Shown piece by piece: positions 1-6,223 of a stretch of 7,583 bases of DNA (its first letter is position 1; each line of letters begins with the position of its first letter). Origin of the DNA: CAZYMF01 sp964648215 (GTDB taxonomy: Bacteria > Desulfobacterota > Binatia > HRBIN30 > JACQVA1). The stretch covers positions 1-7,583 of the forward strand of contig CAZYMF010000226.1 of NCBI GenBank assembly GCA_964648215.1, in the 5' to 3' direction. A program made the translations under genes and the position numbers. The notes beneath the pieces are model-generated. The model was given only the letters and a program-made list of their open reading frames with translations, did not search any database and was not told the DNA's origin.

Positions 1-1320
1 CAGAACACGCGCTACATCGAATCCGACACGCGCGAGGCCACCGTCACCCACGTCCTCGACACGCTGATCTCGCGTCTCACGTCGGCGGACATCCAGAGCA
101 CGATCACCCCGGACGAGGGCCGCAACTGCCCGTGGCACTACAACAACGTCGCCGGCGTGAACACGGCGCGGCAGACGTTCATGGCCGCCGACGGGGTGAT
201 GGACCTGATCGAGCTCAAGCACGGTGGGCGCTTGCGTGAGCAGGCGCGCGAGCTGCAGGAGCGCGCCGTGCTCTTTCTCGAAGAGATTGTCGAACGCGGC
301 GGCTACTTCGATGCCGTCGCCGCCGGCGAGTTCGTCGACTCGGGCTACTTCCCCGAGCGCGTCGGCGACGGCATCGTCCGTGATCCCGGCGGCGGCAACG
401 GCGCCGGTACGGTCATCCCGCGCGAGCCGGACTACGGCGCCCCGGTTTGCCGCCACTTCGGCGACAACGTCTATGCCCGAGGCGACGGCAAGCCTTGCGA
501 CGACTACGGCGGCTGCACCCTCTGCGATCCGGCGAAGATCCAGTACGTCGACGAGCTCGATCCGGAGGACAACGTCGCCAGGCGGTTGGAGTCCCCGCTG
601 GCCGAGCGTGACGCCGGCCTGCTGCGTCCCGAGGTCGAGAAGCACGGCGACGGCATCGTTTGCGTCACGATCTGCGTGCCGGCGAGCCCCGGTCTCGCCG
701 AGGCGGCGGCGCTGGCGATGGCGAATCACATGGGCCTGCGCGATCCGCAGGTCATCAGCCGCCGCCTGCTGCATCCCGCCGAGGGCAGCGTGTTCGAGAT
801 CAAGGGCGTGCTCGACTTCGCGGTCCGCGCCGCCGATCTGCCGCTGCCGGCGCGAGAAGAGCCGCTGCCGGAGGCGGAGATCGAGGCGTGGGCGCGGCCG
901 CGCGATATTCACGTCGTCGCCGCCACCGTGGGCGAGGACGAGCACTCCATGGGCCTGCACGAGATTCTCGACATCAAGCACGGTGGCATCGAGAAGTACG
1001 GGTTCCAGTGCCACGACCTCGGCACGTCGGTGCCGATCGAGCGGCTGCTCGACGAGGCCGAGAGCCTCGGCGCCCGGGCCGTGCTGATCTCGACGATCGT
1101 GACCCACGCCGGAGTGCACGAGGCCAGCATGCGACGGCTCGACGCGCTGGCGCGCCGGCGCGGCTTGCGCGAGCGGCTGGTCCTCGTCGTCGGCGGCACG
1201 CAGATCACGCCGGAAATGGCGCGGGCGTGCGGGATGGACGGCGGTTTCGGTAGAGGAACGACCGGCCGCGACGTGGCCAGCTTTCTGGTCCGTGCCTGGC
1301 GAGCGAGGGAGGAGGAATGA
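1..1320 (+). CDS. oraE: D-ornithine 4,5-aminomutase, large (E) subunit, 5'-truncated by window edge
   Basis: The reading frame is open from base 1, so this is the C-terminal 439 residues of a protein of roughly 730; a GTG at 157 is internal, not the start. OraE with OraS moves the terminal amino group of D-ornithine to C4, giving 2,4-diaminopentanoate, using PLP and adenosylcobalamin. Seen directly: the end of the TIM-barrel part (residues 40-75, with CPWHYNNVAGVNTARQ), a linker, then a B12-binding Rossmann domain (about 300-425). That domain has an intact D313-E-H315-S-M-G318 (DxHxxG) motif, with H315 as lower cobalt ligand, and S364 and G398-G399 at the usual later positions. K326 lies 11 residues after the histidine, the spacing of H618/K629 in the Clostridium sticklandii enzyme, where the lysine binds PLP. 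The DIKHGGIEKYG stretch and the LGTSVP match favour OraE over lysine 5,6-aminomutase KamE. An oraS gene is expected just left of the window. A repeat follows the stop. Confidence 0.93.
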   Translation, partial: QNTRYIESDTREATVTHVLDTLISRLTSADIQSTITPDEGRNCPWHYNNVAGVNTARQTFMAADGVMDLIELKHGGRLREQARELQERAVLFLEEIVERGGYFDAVAAGEFVDSGYFPERVGDGIVRDPGGGNGAGTVIPREPDYGAPVCRHFGDNVYARGDGKPCDDYGGCTLCDPAKIQYVDELDPEDNVARRLESPLAERDAGLLRPEVEKHGDGIVCVTICVPASPGLAEAAALAMANHMGLRDPQVISRRLLHPAEGSVFEIKGVLDFAVRAADLPLPAREEPLPEAEIEAWARPRDIHVVAATVGEDEHSMGLHEILDIKHGGIEKYGFQCHDLGTSVPIERLLDEAESLGARAVLISTIVTHAGVHEASMRRLDALARRRGLRERLVLVVGGTQITPEMARACGMDGGFGRGTTGRDVASFLVRAWRAREEE

Positions 1321-1338
1321 AGACCGAGGAAGAGACCG

Positions 1339-1444
1339 ACCACAGAGGCACAGAGAGCACGGAGATCGGAGAGGAGAAGAACCGCCTCCGTCGATCCCCT
1401 CATGCGGTCGGTCCTGTACTCTGTGTCCTCTGTGCCTCTGTGGT
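1339..1444. repeat. Intergenic palindromic repeat, copy 1 (26-nt inverted arms)
   Basis: The left arm is 1339-1364 and the right arm 1419-1444. The outer 17 nt, ACCACAGAGGCACAGAG, are perfectly inverted, and the full 26-nt arms differ at three positions; the internal segment is 54 nt. It begins 18 nt after the oraE stop and ends 51 nt before the orr start, so it occupies most of the gap. A second copy with the same core lies at 4978-5130. No transposase or obvious target duplication is visible. In RNA it would form a long stem that could mark a processing or stability point between oraE and orr. Its translation gives the NHRGTEDTE / LCASVV peptide often mis-annotated as hypothetical protein. 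Confidence 0.88.
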
Positions 1445-1495
1445 TCATGTTTCCGTCTTTTCGACCGGGAATCGGCAAGCCATACTCGGCGCTGC

Positions 1496-2605
1496 ATGAC
1501 CCGTCCCTACCTCACGATCGACCTCGACAAGATCGAGCACAACGCCCGCGCCATCGTCGCGCTCTGCGCCGAGCACGGCATCTCCGTGACCGGTGTGACC
1601 AAGGGGGTGTGCGGACATCCGGACGTCGCCCGGGCCATGCTGCGCGGCGGCGTGGCGTCGATCGGCGAGTCGCACCTGGAGAACGTCCGCCGCCTGCGGT
1701 CGGCCGGGGTCGACACCTCCTACATGCTGCTCCGGCTGCCGCCGCTGTCGGAGGTGGACGAGGTCGTCGAGCTTGCCGACGTTAGCCTGAACTCCGAGCT
1801 GGCGGTGCTCGGCGCTCTGTCGCAGGCGGCGCAGCGGCGTGGCCGGGTGCACGACGTCATCGTCATGGTCGACCTCGGCGACCTGCGCGAGGGCGTCTGG
1901 CCGGCCGATCTCGTCGGCTTCGTGCGCGAGGCGCTCCGTCTTCCCGGCATCGGCGTCAAGGGCATCGGCACCAATCTCGCCTGCTTCGGCGCCGTCGCTC
2001 CTTCGGTCGAGAACATGAACCACTTGGCGGAGCTGGCGCGCGAGACGGAGCGGGCTCTGGGAACCCCCCTCGCGTGCGTCTCGGGCGCCAACTCGAGTGG
2101 TCTCGGTCTGATCGCCGCCGGGGCGATGCCGAACCGGGTCAATCAGGCGCGCATCGGCGAGGCGATCCTCCTCGGCCGCGAGACGGTTCACCGCCGGCCC
2201 TGGCCGGGTACCTTCCAGGACGCCTTCGTGCTCCACGCCGAGGTGCTGGAGCTGCGCACGAAGCCGTCGCTGCCCATCGGCGAGCGCTGCGAGGATGCGT
2301 TCGGCAAGTATCCCGTGTTCGAAGACCGGGGCGATGTCTTGCGCGCCCTGCTGGACGTCGGGCGCGAGGACGTCGACATCGAGGGCCTGACGGCCGTCGA
2401 CGCCGGCATCGTCATCCTCGGGGGGTCGAGCGACTATCTGGTCGCCGACGTGAGCCGCGCCGCCCGCCGTCTGCAGGTCGGCGACGAGATTGACCTTCGC
2501 CCCAAGTACGGCGCGTTGCTGGCGGCGATGATGTCGGCGTACGTCGAAAAGCGTCCGCGGCGAGGCGGCGTGGGCAGCGAGACTTACGCGGCGAGGACGA
2601 GATGA
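1496..2605 (+). CDS. orr: Ornithine racemase (PLP-dependent, alanine-racemase-like fold)
   Basis: This 369-residue enzyme interconverts L- and D-ornithine and so supplies the substrate of the aminomutase encoded just upstream. The family is the fold-III alanine racemase N-terminal barrel. K36 in VTGVTKGVCG is the predicted Schiff-base lysine. Other stretches typical of clostridial Orr are MLLRLPPLSEVDEVVELADVS, VDLGDLREG, G158-TNLACFG, S196-GANSSG (phosphate-binding type) and N216-QARIGEAILLGRET. The C-terminal part carries KPSLPIGE, EDRGD and DVDIEGL blocks that distinguish it from classical Alr and from YggS/PROSC proteins. ATG 1496 is chosen because the conserved YLTIDLDKIEHN begins four residues later and no other plausible start lies between it and the repeat. 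No good Shine-Dalgarno sequence precedes it. The gene probably shares a transcript with oraE and is overlapped by alr. Confidence 0.9.
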   Translation: MTRPYLTIDLDKIEHNARAIVALCAEHGISVTGVTKGVCGHPDVARAMLRGGVASIGESHLENVRRLRSAGVDTSYMLLRLPPLSEVDEVVELADVSLNSELAVLGALSQAAQRRGRVHDVIVMVDLGDLREGVWPADLVGFVREALRLPGIGVKGIGTNLACFGAVAPSVENMNHLAELARETERALGTPLACVSGANSSGLGLIAAGAMPNRVNQARIGEAILLGRETVHRRPWPGTFQDAFVLHAEVLELRTKPSLPIGERCEDAFGKYPVFEDRGDVLRALLDVGREDVDIEGLTAVDAGIVILGGSSDYLVADVSRAARRLQVGDEIDLRPKYGALLAAMMSAYVEKRPRRGGVGSETYAARTR

Positions 2606-3771
2606 CCGGGGTCGATCCGAGAGCGAGTCGCCTGACGCGGGTGTTCGTGCACCTTGATCGCCTGGCGCACAACGTGCGGCTGCTGCAGCAACAGGTTGGC
2701 GACCGGATGCTGTGGCCGGTGATCAAGGCCAACGCCTATGGGCACGGAGCGGGGATCGTGGTGCGGCATCTCACGCGCCTCGGGTATCGCACCTTCGGCG
2801 TCGCCGATCTCGAGGAGGCGGCGGCGCTGAGCGATGCCGGCATCGAGGCGACGATCATCGTGCTGTCGGCCGCGTTGCCGGAGCACAGCGAGGGGCTGGT
2901 CGCCTACGGCTGCGAGCCGGTGGTGTGCACGCTGGAGATGGTCGAGTCGCTGGCGCGGGCGGCGGAACGGCGGGGCAGGCGCGTTCGCGTCCACCTCAAG
3001 GTCGACACCGGCATGGGGCGCATCGGTATTCGCCCGGACGCGGTCCCGGCGTTCCTCGAGCGCTGCCGTGACTTCCCGGCGCTGCAGGTGCGCGGGCTGA
3101 TGAGCCATTTCCCCTGCGCCGACGAGGGCGAGCAGAGCCTCTCGCGCGACCAGACCGAGACGTTCCGCCAGGTCATCGCCGCTGCGGCCGGCCATCCGAT
3201 CGAGGTGCGGCACATGGCCAACAGCGCCGCGATCTTCGATTGGCCCGAGTCATACTTCGACGCGGTGCGGCCGGGGATCGCCCTCTACGGTCTGCGTCCG
3301 TCCGCGTCCATTCGCAACCCGCGCGTGAGCGAGCTCGAGCCGGTGCTCGAGTGGAAGACGCGCGTCACGTTCCTCAAGGAAGTCGGGGCCGGCGTCGGCC
3401 TGAGCTACGGCCACGCCTTTCACGCGCGGCGGCGGTCGCTCATCGCCACGGTCCCGGTCGGCTACGCCGACGGCCTGCGCCGCGGCCTGTCGAACGACTT
3501 GGAGGTGCTCGTGGGCGGCGTGCGCTGCCCGCAGGTGGGCCGCATCACCATGGACATGAGCCTCGTCGACGTCACCGCGCTGCGCGGCCGCGTTGCCCTG
3601 GGCGACGAGGTCGTTCTCATCGGCCGCCAGGGCCGAGCCGAGGTGACCGCCGACGAGCTGGCGGCAAAGCTCGGCACGATCAACTACGAGATCGTCAGCA
3701 CCATCTCGCACCGCGTGCCGCGGGTGGCGGTCGCCGGCGCAGCCAATCGCGAACCGCCCGTTGCCGACTGA
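2602..3771 (+). CDS. alr: Alanine racemase
   Basis: This 389-residue cytoplasmic PLP enzyme interconverts L- and D-alanine, and the length is normal for the family. The barrel domain has K42 in VIKANAYGHG (the PLP lysine), K133 and D135-TGMGRIG, H204-MANSAA and R223-PGIALYG. The C-terminal beta domain carries the second catalytic base Y269 in GLSYGH and the substrate-carboxylate block T316-M-D-M. All key residues of a working alanine racemase are present. The start ATG overlaps the orr stop as ATGA, a classic sign of translational coupling, with a weak GAGGA just before it. Alr normally provides D-alanine for peptidoglycan. Here its place behind oraE and orr suggests it may instead, or also, recycle the D-alanine released by 2-amino-4-ketopentanoate thiolase into L-alanine. 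Whether this is the only alr in the genome cannot be seen. The stop lies 6 bp from the stop of the convergent P450 gene. Confidence 0.95.
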   Translation: MTGVDPRASRLTRVFVHLDRLAHNVRLLQQQVGDRMLWPVIKANAYGHGAGIVVRHLTRLGYRTFGVADLEEAAALSDAGIEATIIVLSAALPEHSEGLVAYGCEPVVCTLEMVESLARAAERRGRRVRVHLKVDTGMGRIGIRPDAVPAFLERCRDFPALQVRGLMSHFPCADEGEQSLSRDQTETFRQVIAAAAGHPIEVRHMANSAAIFDWPESYFDAVRPGIALYGLRPSASIRNPRVSELEPVLEWKTRVTFLKEVGAGVGLSYGHAFHARRRSLIATVPVGYADGLRRGLSNDLEVLVGGVRCPQVGRITMDMSLVDVTALRGRVALGDEVVLIGRQGRAEVTADELAAKLGTINYEIVSTISHRVPRVAVAGAANREPPVAD

Positions 3772-3777
3772 AATATC

Positions 3778-4959
3778 CTAGGCTCCCACCGCCACCGGGA
3801 GCTCCTCGATGCCGACGATGAAGTTGGAGGCGCGCATCGGCGGCGGGTCGCTGGTGGCGAGCTGGAGGCCGGGCATGCGCTGCAGCAGCTCCTCGAAGAA
3901 CACGCGGAGCTCGAGGCGGGCGAGGCTGGCGCCGAGACAGAAGTGGGCGCCGTAGCCGAAGGCGACGTGGTCGTTGGGATCACGTGCGATGTCGAACGTG
4001 AAGGGGTCGCGAAACACCGCGGCGTCGCGATTGGCCGACGGATAGAGCAGGACGAGCTTGTCGCCCTTCTCGATGGTCTGGCCGCGCAGCTCGACGTCGC
4101 GCGTCGCCGTGCGCGCCATGTTCTGGATCGGCGTCACCCAGCGCAGCATCTCCTCGACCGCGGTCGGGATCCGCGACGGGTCCTGTGCCAGGCGGCGCCG
4201 CTGCTCGGGATGCTGCAGGAGCTGGTAGGTGCCGCCGCTGATCACGTGCCGCGTGGTTTCGTCGCCGCCGATCAGGATCAGCAGCGACTCCATCAGCAGC
4301 TCCTCGTCGTCGAGCTTGTCGCCGTCGATCTGGGCGTGGACCAGGATGCTGACGAGGTCGTCGCGGGGGTGGGCACGGCGGTCGGCGAGGACGCGGCTCT
4401 GATACTCGCGGTACTCGACGAAGGCGGCCTGGGCACGCTCCATGCAGCTGGGGTCGGTGCTGCCAGTGGCGCACACCATCTCGTCGGACCAGCGCAGCAG
4501 GCTCGAGTAGGCGTCGGGCTCGACGCCGAGCATGTCGCCGATGACGATCAGCGGCAGCCACGAGGCGACGTCGCGGACGAAGTCGAAACGCCCGCGCGCC
4601 CTGGCCTTCTCGATCAGATCGACGCAGATCTCGCGCACCCGCGGCTCGCGCTCGGCGACGCGCCGCAGGGTGAAGCCCTTGTTCACCAGGCTGCGGCGTT
4701 TCTTGTGCAGCGGGTCGTCGAGATTGATCAGGTACGGCATCGACGGCGTGTCGGGCCGTATGCCTTCGCCGTTGCAGAAGGTTTCGGGATCGCGTGACAC
4801 CGCCATGACGTCGTCGTACAGGGCGATGCCCCAGACCCGGCCGGCCTCGTCCCAGTACACCGGCGCGTTCTCGCGCATCCAGCGCAAGTGCGCGTGCGGG
4901 TCGCAGTAGAAAGATCCGTCGATCAGCTTGATGTCGGGATTGGTCGGGTGATTGTGCAA
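3778..4959 (-). CDS. Cytochrome P450, CYP142-like
   Basis: A 393-residue soluble bacterial P450 with no membrane anchor. It would hydroxylate a hydrophobic substrate using O2 and electrons from a ferredoxin/reductase not encoded in the window. Seen directly: I-helix G231-G-D-E-T-T-R with the acid and threonine for O2 activation, E270-M-L-R273 (ExxR), and heme loop F334-GYGAHF-C341-LG with the cysteine thiolate ligand. Several stretches resemble, from memory, Mycobacterium tuberculosis CYP142A1, a cholesterol side-chain hydroxylase: GIRPDxPxxP, LVNxGFT, VIGDMLGV, METLLILIGGDETTRH (here MESLLILIGGDETTRH) and SGGTxQLL. A steroid or branched-alkyl substrate is therefore plausible, not shown. The start is TTG, chosen because GGAGG lies 8 nt upstream. 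It is the last gene of the minus-strand set, separated from the LLM gene by a palindromic repeat. Confidence 0.93.
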   Translation of the reverse strand: MHNHPTNPDIKLIDGSFYCDPHAHLRWMRENAPVYWDEAGRVWGIALYDDVMAVSRDPETFCNGEGIRPDTPSMPYLINLDDPLHKKRRSLVNKGFTLRRVAEREPRVREICVDLIEKARARGRFDFVRDVASWLPLIVIGDMLGVEPDAYSSLLRWSDEMVCATGSTDPSCMERAQAAFVEYREYQSRVLADRRAHPRDDLVSILVHAQIDGDKLDDEELLMESLLILIGGDETTRHVISGGTYQLLQHPEQRRRLAQDPSRIPTAVEEMLRWVTPIQNMARTATRDVELRGQTIEKGDKLVLLYPSANRDAAVFRDPFTFDIARDPNDHVAFGYGAHFCLGASLARLELRVFFEELLQRMPGLQLATSDPPPMRASNFIVGIEELPVAVGA

Positions 4960-4967
4960 GCGAGAAT

Positions 4968-4972
4968 CCTCC
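4968..4972 (-). promoter_or_regulatory. Shine-Dalgarno site fixing the TTG start of the P450 gene
   Basis: On the minus strand GGAGG stands 8 nt before TTG at 4959-4957. No other start codon nearby has such a site. It lies only 5 nt from the edge of palindromic repeat copy 2, so folding of the repeat arm could affect ribosome access. Confidence 0.75.
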
Positions 4973-4977
4973 GGAAA

Positions 4978-5130
4978 AAGATTTCACCACAGAGGCACAG
5001 AGGGCACAGAGAATGGAAGAGGTTGTCTGATGTAGAATCCGCAGCCCTCCCTCGATGCCGTGCTCCGTGGTTGTGTTTGGTTTTCCCTTCTCTTCACTGT
5101 GTCCTCTGGTGCGCCTCTGTGGTGAATCTT
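4978..5130. repeat. Intergenic palindromic repeat, copy 2
   Basis: Imperfect inverted arms lie at about 4978-5011 and 5095-5130, with a 14-nt perfect core (4983-4996 against 5113-5126) that contains ACCACAGAGGC, and further pairing with small mismatches and indels. The internal segment is about 85 nt and includes a TGCTCCGTGGTTGTG stretch. It shares the outer-arm sequence with the copy at 1339-1444 but has a longer, different interior. It fills nearly all of the 177-nt gap between the LLM gene stop (5137) and the P450 start (4959). It may act as an mRNA hairpin between co-transcribed genes. No protein gene is supported here, although all frames give spurious peptides. Confidence 0.85.
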
Positions 5131-5136
5131 CTTCCG

Positions 5137-6213
5137 TCAGCCGGCGAAACGCGGGATCACCTCGCGGCCGAAGCGGCGCAGCGAGTCGACGATGTCCTGG
5201 TGGCGGATGTGCGCCGCCTGCACCAGGAACAGCATCATGTCCACGCCCTGCGACTCGTACCAGCGGGTCGACTCGAGGCAGCGCTCCGGGCCGCCGACGA
5301 TCACCGAGTGACGGTCGATGAGCTCCTGCAGATCGCGGTCGCGGTGGCCTTCCTTGGCGATGCGGTCGCGGTACCAGGCGTAGCTCTCGTCCGGCGACAA
5401 CGTCGCCAGCGAGGCGTAGACGAACTCGACCAGATTGGCGTACCACGTCGCGCCCTGCGCGGCGCAGCGGGCCGCGTCGTCGTCGTCCGCGCCGCAAAAG
5501 AGAATGGTGAAGGCGGCGAACTGATCGTTGATGAACTCGCCCACCGGCTTGGCGCGCTTGAGCGCGTCCTTGTACGAGCGCACCTTGGCGTCCATGCCGA
5601 CGGGATCGGAGAGCGAGAAGTGCATGAAGCCGACGCCGCGCTCGCCGGCGAGGATCGCGGAGTCGGGCTGCGTCCCCGACATCCACAGGGGCGGGTGCGG
5701 CTTCTGCACCGGTTTGGGAAGCACGTTGCGCGGCGGCATCTTGAAGGTGGGCGAGTCCCAGGAGAACTCCTCCTGCGTCCACATCTTCGGGATCATGTGC
5801 AGCGCCTCGTCCCACTGCGCGCGGGTCAGGCTGGGGTCGATTCCGAAACCCTCGAGCTCGATGGCCGATGCCGAGCGGCCGGTGCCGAACTCGAGCCGTC
5901 CCTTGCTCATGATGTCGAGGACCGCGGCCATCTCGGCCGCTCGCACCGGGTTGTTGTAGTTGAACGGCAGCAGGCGGACGCCGTGACCGATGCGGATCCT
6001 CGAGGTGTGCTGCGCCACTGCCGAGAGCCAGATCTCCGGGGCGGAGGCTACCGAGAACTCGTCGAGGAAGTGGTGCTCGACGGAGAAGACGTGGGTGAAG
6101 CCGACCTCCTCGGCGACCTTCACCTGCTCGAGCGCCTCCCAGAAGCAGTCGGCGACCGAGGTGTCGGTCCACGGGCGCGCCACTTCGATCTCGTAGAGCA
6201 GGCCGAACTTCAT
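5137..6213 (-). CDS. LLM-class flavin-dependent oxidoreductase (bacterial luciferase-like)
   Basis: A 358-residue single-domain TIM-barrel flavoenzyme of the luciferase-like monooxygenase superfamily, using FMN or F420; the sequence alone does not decide which. Seen directly: N-terminal KFGLLYEIE strand, V45-EHHF (the W/V-E-HHF signature), RIRIGHGVRLLP, NNPVRAAEMAAVLDIMSKGRLEFGTGR (residues 88-113), the P-x2-KPHPPLW block (to 177), GG at 307-308 before PE, and a VDMMLFLVQ strand near the C-terminus. Such enzymes oxidise aldehydes, ketones or aliphatic chains, or act as F420-dependent dehydrogenases; the substrate is unknown. ATG 6213 is preceded by a GAGGGAAGAAAG purine run that overlaps the stop of the preceding gene. 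The intergenic gap is only 10 bp, so it is almost certainly co-transcribed with the ADC-like gene and likely translationally linked to it. The repeat-filled gap to the P450 does not obviously end the operon. Confidence 0.9.
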   Translation of the reverse strand: MKFGLLYEIEVARPWTDTSVADCFWEALEQVKVAEEVGFTHVFSVEHHFLDEFSVASAPEIWLSAVAQHTSRIRIGHGVRLLPFNYNNPVRAAEMAAVLDIMSKGRLEFGTGRSASAIELEGFGIDPSLTRAQWDEALHMIPKMWTQEEFSWDSPTFKMPPRNVLPKPVQKPHPPLWMSGTQPDSAILAGERGVGFMHFSLSDPVGMDAKVRSYKDALKRAKPVGEFINDQFAAFTILFCGADDDDAARCAAQGATWYANLVEFVYASLATLSPDESYAWYRDRIAKEGHRDRDLQELIDRHSVIVGGPERCLESTRWYESQGVDMMLFLVQAAHIRHQDIVDSLRRFGREVIPRFAG

Positions 6214-6223
6214 CTTTCTTCCC

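Noticed and set aside
157..1320. GTG at 157 as the start of oraE
   Set aside because: The frame is open to base 1 and the preceding residues (CPWHYNNVAG) match OraE, so the gene is truncated by the window edge rather than starting here.
1339..1444. CRISPR or tandem-repeat array
   Set aside because: There are just two inverted arms per locus and no regular direct repeat-spacer series.
909..1478. Antisense frame containing NHRGTEDTE and LCASVV peptides
   Set aside because: Those peptides are translations of the palindromic repeat and recur as spurious hypothetical proteins; the rest lies opposite oraE.
1292..1495. Upstream extension of the orr frame through the repeat
   Set aside because: It would add 68 residues encoded by repeat DNA and overlap oraE; family homology starts right after ATG 1496.
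1321..1495. Insertion sequence remnant with transposase
   Set aside because: No transposase-like frame or target-site duplication is visible; the element is too short and purely palindromic.
3782..3802. GCTCCC/GGGAGC hairpin as an intrinsic terminator
   Set aside because: Only a 6-bp stem with a 9-nt loop, no T-run on either strand, and located within coding sequence.
3980..6172. A 730-codon minus-strand open frame spanning the P450, repeat and LLM regions
   Set aside because: It is a shifted-frame shadow of high-GC coding DNA: its product is arginine/alanine-rich without family motifs, while the P450 and LLM frames carry full catalytic signatures.
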